This document shows, piece by piece, positions 60,749 through 64,000 of a stretch of 64,000 nucleotides of DNA. The position numbers and the translations under genes were made by a program. The notes under the pieces were generated by a model. It saw only the letters and a program-made list of their open reading frames with translations. It searched no databases and was not told the origin of the DNA. The stretch lies in assembly GCF_004341845.1 (NCBI RefSeq), contig NZ_SLVB01000003.1:372001-436000 (forward strand), given 5' to 3'. This stretch comes from Novosphingobium sp. PhB165 (GTDB lineage: Bacteria; Pseudomonadota; Alphaproteobacteria; Sphingomonadales; Sphingomonadaceae). Position 1 is the first letter of the stretch. The number at the start of each line of letters is the position of its first letter.

Positions 60749-62062
60749 ATGACCAGCACACCCCAGTCCAGAGACGCCCTGGGCCTGCCGACGTTCAAGG
60801 AGCACCACCAGCCCTCCCCGGGTGAGATCGCCATCGGCGTCATCATCGGGCGAACCTCGGAGTTCTTCGACTTCTTCGTCTATGCCATCGCCTCGGTTCT
60901 GGTTTTCCCGAAGCTGTTCTTCCCGTTCGTCGACGCGCTGACCGGCACGATCTACGCTTTCGCGGTCTTCGCGCTGGCTTTCGTCGCCCGTCCGATCGGT
61001 TCGCTGGTCTTCATGGCGATCGACCGCGCCTATGGCCGCGGCACCAAGCTGACGATGGCATTGTTCATGCTGGGTGGCTCGACCGCGGCGATCGCGTTCC
61101 TGCCGTCCTATGCCTCGGCGGGGATGACCTCGATCTACCTGCTCTGCCTGTTCCGCCTCGGCCAGGGCTTCGCCCTTGGCGGCACGTGGGACGGTCTGGC
61201 CTCGCTGCTCGCGCTCAACGCGCCCGAGCACAAGCGCGGCTGGTATGCGATGATCCCGCAGCTCGGCGCGCCGTTCGGCCTGATCGTGGCCAGCTCGCTG
61301 TTCGCCTTCATGATTGCCGAATTGCCTTCCGCAGACTTCCTTGACTGGGGCTGGCGCTATCCCTTCTTCGTGGCCTTCGCGATCAACGTGGTGGCGCTGT
61401 TCGCGCGCCTGCGCATCGTCGTCACGGACGAGTTCGAGAACCTCTTCACCACCCGTGACCTTCAGGCAGTGAGCGTCAGCTCGACGATCAGCACCCAGTG
61501 GCGCACGATCGTGATCGGTGCCTTCGCCCCGCTCGCCAGCTTCGCGCTGTTCCACATGGACACGGTGTTCCCGCTTTCGTGGGTGTTCCTGTTCACCAAC
61601 GATTCGCCCACCGGCTTCCTGCTGATCGAAGCCATGGCCGCCGGCTTCGGCGTGCTTGCCATCGTCGCCTCGGGCGTGATCGCGGACAAGTACGGCCGTC
61701 GTAACCTGCTCGGCACCTGCGCCGTGGGCATCGCGGTGTTCTCGGGCTTCGCCCCGCAGCTGCTCGATGCCGGTCCGCTGGGCGAAATCACCTTCATGGT
61801 GATCGGTTTCATCCTGCTCGGCCTGTCGTTCGGCCAGTCTTCGGGCGTCGTCGCCTCGGCCTTCCCGACCGAGCACCGCTATGTCGGCTCGGCGCTCACG
61901 AGCGACCTTGCCTGGCTGTTCGGCGCCGGCTTCGCCCCGCTGGCGGCGCTGCTGCTGTCGGCCAACTTCGGCCTGATCGCCTCGGGCGCCTACTTGCTCT
62001 CGGGCGCGCTGGCGACGCTGATCGCACTCTGGCTCAACAAGGGCCTCGCCAGCCGCAACTGA
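60749..62062 (+). CDS. MFS transporter, metabolite:H+ symporter (MHS) type
   Basis: A 437-residue inner-membrane carrier with about 12 helices. MHS-like features: GVIIGRTSEFFDFFVYAIASV near the N-terminus, the loop motif DRAYGRGTKL, GQGFALGGTWDG and DKYGRRNLLGT. Members import organic acids or aromatic acids, but the substrate cannot be read from sequence. ATG 60749 is chosen because the upstream part of the frame is not transporter-like. Divergent from cyoA, and ended by a strong terminator. Confidence 0.88.
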   Translation: MTSTPQSRDALGLPTFKEHHQPSPGEIAIGVIIGRTSEFFDFFVYAIASVLVFPKLFFPFVDALTGTIYAFAVFALAFVARPIGSLVFMAIDRAYGRGTKLTMALFMLGGSTAAIAFLPSYASAGMTSIYLLCLFRLGQGFALGGTWDGLASLLALNAPEHKRGWYAMIPQLGAPFGLIVASSLFAFMIAELPSADFLDWGWRYPFFVAFAINVVALFARLRIVVTDEFENLFTTRDLQAVSVSSTISTQWRTIVIGAFAPLASFALFHMDTVFPLSWVFLFTNDSPTGFLLIEAMAAGFGVLAIVASGVIADKYGRRNLLGTCAVGIAVFSGFAPQLLDAGPLGEITFMVIGFILLGLSFGQSSGVVASAFPTEHRYVGSALTSDLAWLFGAGFAPLAALLLSANFGLIASGAYLLSGALATLIALWLNKGLASRN

Positions 62063-62087
62063 TCGGCGGCAACGCTGGCAGATTCGA

Positions 62088-62113
62088 GGGGGCGCTTCGG
62101 CGCCCCCTTTTTT
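62088..62113 (+). terminator. Rho-independent terminator of the MFS gene
   Basis: GGGGGCGC, loop TTCG, GCGCCCCC, then TTTTTT: a perfect 8-bp stem with the stable TTCG loop, 26 bases after the stop codon. Confidence 0.95.
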
Positions 62114-62304
62114 ATGCATTTTCTCCCGGCGCGGCAAAGAGAGGCGAATCGCGACATTCCAGACGCTTGAGCAAGTTTGATCACCTGTTCAAATAACGCC
62201 CTCCCGTAGTTTTACAGAAATGAGGCCATTTCATTTGACAATCTGCGACGCCCCCTCGCACCCATAGGCATAAGAAAAGTTTATAAAAACCGGAGGGAGA
62301 GTTC

Positions 62305-64000
62305 ATGCGCGCTTACAAGCAGCTTCTGTTGGGATCGGTGGGCCTGTTGGGGATGAGCACCCCCGCACTGGCACAGGACCAGCAGCAGCCGGCAGCCGCC
62401 GAGGCCGCCGCAAACGAGGCCAGCAACGTCATCATCGTTACCGCGCGTCGCCGCGACGAAGATGTGCAGGACGTGCCTGCTGTGATCGACACGGTAACGG
62501 CCGATGACCTCGCCAAGCTCAGCATGCGTGACTTCAAGGAAGTCTCCACGCTGGCACCGGGCCTCCAGCTCGAAACCAATGCCAACGGCATCGGCGGCAG
62601 CGCCAAGATGCGCGGCGTCAACTTCGACGTGAACGCCAGCGGCAACAACCCCACCGTCGAATTCTACATGAACGACGCGCCGATCACGGCCGGCGTCATT
62701 CTTCAGCAGATGTACGACATCGGCCAGATCGAAGTGCTGCGCGGTCCCCAGGGCACCCTGCGCGGCCGCGCGTCCCCCTCGGGCTCGATCACGATCACCG
62801 CGAAGAAGCCGGATCTCTATTCGTACGGCGGCTTCATGGACATGACCGCCAATGACATCGGCACGATCAACGCCAAGGCCGCGCTCAATATCCCGATTGT
62901 CGAGGGCATTGCCGCGATCCGCGCCGCCGGCGTCTGGGACGAGAACGAGGGCGACCGCGTCCACTCGATCTACAACAATCCCGATCCGTTCGGCCGGACC
63001 AAGAGCGGCCGTCTGTCGGGCCTTATCACGCCGAGCGACTGGCTGCGGTTCGAAGGCATGTACCAGCGGATCGACTTCACCGGCCGCACCTACGACCAGG
63101 TTGCCTCGTTCTCCGAGGTCAATCCCGACGCCGATCCGAGCCCGGTGGACATCCGCACCAAGGATCGCCTGTCGATCCAGCAGGCTCCGCGCGATATCCG
63201 CCAGATCTTCAACATCTACAACTGGCGCGCCGAAGCAAGCCACTGGGGCCAGCGCCTGATCTATCAGGGTCAGCATTACACCCAGAACATCCACTCGACC
63301 GACAACGTCGACGACGGCAATTTCTTCGACGGCGACATCAACCAGATCAGCCACACCAAGTCGACCTCGGGATCGCATGAAGTCCGCCTGCAGAACGACG
63401 AGCGACTGTTCGGCATGCTCGATTATGTCGTCGGCTTCTTCGATGCCACCAACAATCCCGATACCGTGCTGAGCAGCCCGACGCCGGTCCGTCTGCCCGA
63501 TGCTCTCGGCGGCGGTATTGCCCAGATCGTCAACACGGCTGTCGAGAGCAAGGGCAAGTCGCACGAACAGTCGATCTTCGGCAACCTGACCGCGCATATC
63601 GGCGACCTCGAAATCGCCGGCGGCGCACGCCATATCGACTATACGAACCGGGGCATCCTGCTGGTTGGCGGCACCGCCATTTCCGACCGTACGCAGCATG
63701 AGAAGCAGTGGATCTACAGCGGCTCGGTGAAGTACAACTTCACGCACGACCTGATGGTCTATGCTTCGACCGGCAGTTCGTGGCGCCCGGGCATCGACGT
63801 GGTGGGTGACTTCAACATTGCCCCGTCCGACCTCGAAAATTCGTTCCTGCACCTGCCGGCGGAAACCTCGAAGTCCTATGAAGTCGGCTTCAAGTCGACG
63901 ATGCTGGACGGCCAGCTGCGCTTCAACCTCACCGGCTACCACCAGAAGTTCAAGAACTTCCCCTTCCGTGCACCGGGTTCGGGCGTCTATTACATCAACA
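62305..64000 (+). CDS. TonB-dependent receptor, 3' end outside the window
   Basis: The first 565 codons are present. Signal peptide MRAYKQLLLGSVGLLGMSTP with cleavage after ALA (about 23), TonB box-like NVIIVTARRRDEDVQDVP (about 42-59), plug domain (VPAVIDTVTADDLAKLSM; EVLRGPQGTLRGRASPSGSI) and the beginning of the beta-barrel. Excellent ribosome binding site (GGAGGGAGA). It resembles sphingomonad FecA/FyuA-like receptors for organic compounds. The 190-base leader after the terminator is AT-rich and holds its promoter. Ligand unknown. Confidence 0.92.
   Translation, partial: MRAYKQLLLGSVGLLGMSTPALAQDQQQPAAAEAAANEASNVIIVTARRRDEDVQDVPAVIDTVTADDLAKLSMRDFKEVSTLAPGLQLETNANGIGGSAKMRGVNFDVNASGNNPTVEFYMNDAPITAGVILQQMYDIGQIEVLRGPQGTLRGRASPSGSITITAKKPDLYSYGGFMDMTANDIGTINAKAALNIPIVEGIAAIRAAGVWDENEGDRVHSIYNNPDPFGRTKSGRLSGLITPSDWLRFEGMYQRIDFTGRTYDQVASFSEVNPDADPSPVDIRTKDRLSIQQAPRDIRQIFNIYNWRAEASHWGQRLIYQGQHYTQNIHSTDNVDDGNFFDGDINQISHTKSTSGSHEVRLQNDERLFGMLDYVVGFFDATNNPDTVLSSPTPVRLPDALGGGIAQIVNTAVESKGKSHEQSIFGNLTAHIGDLEIAGGARHIDYTNRGILLVGGTAISDRTQHEKQWIYSGSVKYNFTHDLMVYASTGSSWRPGIDVVGDFNIAPSDLENSFLHLPAETSKSYEVGFKSTMLDGQLRFNLTGYHQKFKNFPFRAPGSGVYYIN

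Noticed and set aside
62235..62240. TTGACA as a -35 box for the last TonB receptor
   Set aside because: No acceptable -10 hexamer lies 16-18 bases downstream; the nearest AT-rich stretch is about 24-28 bases away, so the promoter cannot be fixed.

Overview
The window is high-GC DNA with the gene content of a free-living alphaproteobacterium, most likely a sphingomonad such as Novosphingobium or Sphingobium. This rests on the protocatechuate 4,5-cleavage lig genes, a cyoABCD-SURF1-RegBA block, several TonB-dependent receptors, Tat-exported periplasmic enzymes, OpgGH glucan synthesis and many interspersed palindromic repeats of the kind common in this group. It looks chromosomal: I found no transposase, integrase, phage, CRISPR or plasmid genes. 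I also saw no rRNA or tRNA gene.

Layout. 1-3200: a CorA transporter, a Fur-like site in front of a doubtful small ORF, and ferredoxin-NADP reductase. 3185-8962: a four-gene molybdenum hydroxylase operon (CoxG-like, FAD, 2Fe-2S and molybdopterin subunits, the last with an extra C-terminal domain), divergent from an SDR dehydrogenase. 9133-12447: an EthD protein, a TelA/membrane-protein pair and FdhD. 12488-17735: a protocatechuate 4,5-cleavage operon (DUF1932-type dehydrogenase, ligJ, ligA, ligB, ligC, aldo/keto reductase). 17836-21254: opgG/opgH. 21456-24021: an adaptor plus outer-membrane channel with no pump. 24105-25627: a P450-ferredoxin pair. 25959-28147: divergent pobA/pobR, which supply protocatechuate from 4-hydroxybenzoate to the lig enzymes. 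28210-29877: a SulP transporter. 30165-41987: a rhamnose island with GH106 rhamnosidase, isomerase, aldolase-dehydrogenase fusion, kinase, L-lactate dehydrogenase, RhaT symporter and DeoR regulator; together they take rhamnosides to DHAP and pyruvate.

42310-53559 is the most interesting stretch. It is a tight nine-gene operon (amidohydrolase, FAD aromatic monooxygenase, GlcG-like protein, extradiol VOC dioxygenase, FAH-family hydrolase, TonB receptor, small membrane protein, esterase-like hydrolase, Tat-exported GH1 glycosidase) next to a LysR gene, with a perfect ATAG-N7-CTAT LysR-type box in its promoter. It reads as an uptake and degradation system for an unknown aromatic glycoside or ester. 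53582-60554 is an energy and redox block: cyoABCD, SURF1, RegB and RegA, with a RegA-like palindrome upstream of cyoA. 60749-62062 is an MHS-type MFS transporter with a strong terminator. From 62305 a second TonB receptor runs off the end of the window.

Most gaps between operons hold palindromic repeats of five families. One family sits inside another at two places, and one supplies the last codons of the SulP gene. Very long antisense open frames over real genes are high-GC artefacts and are left out.
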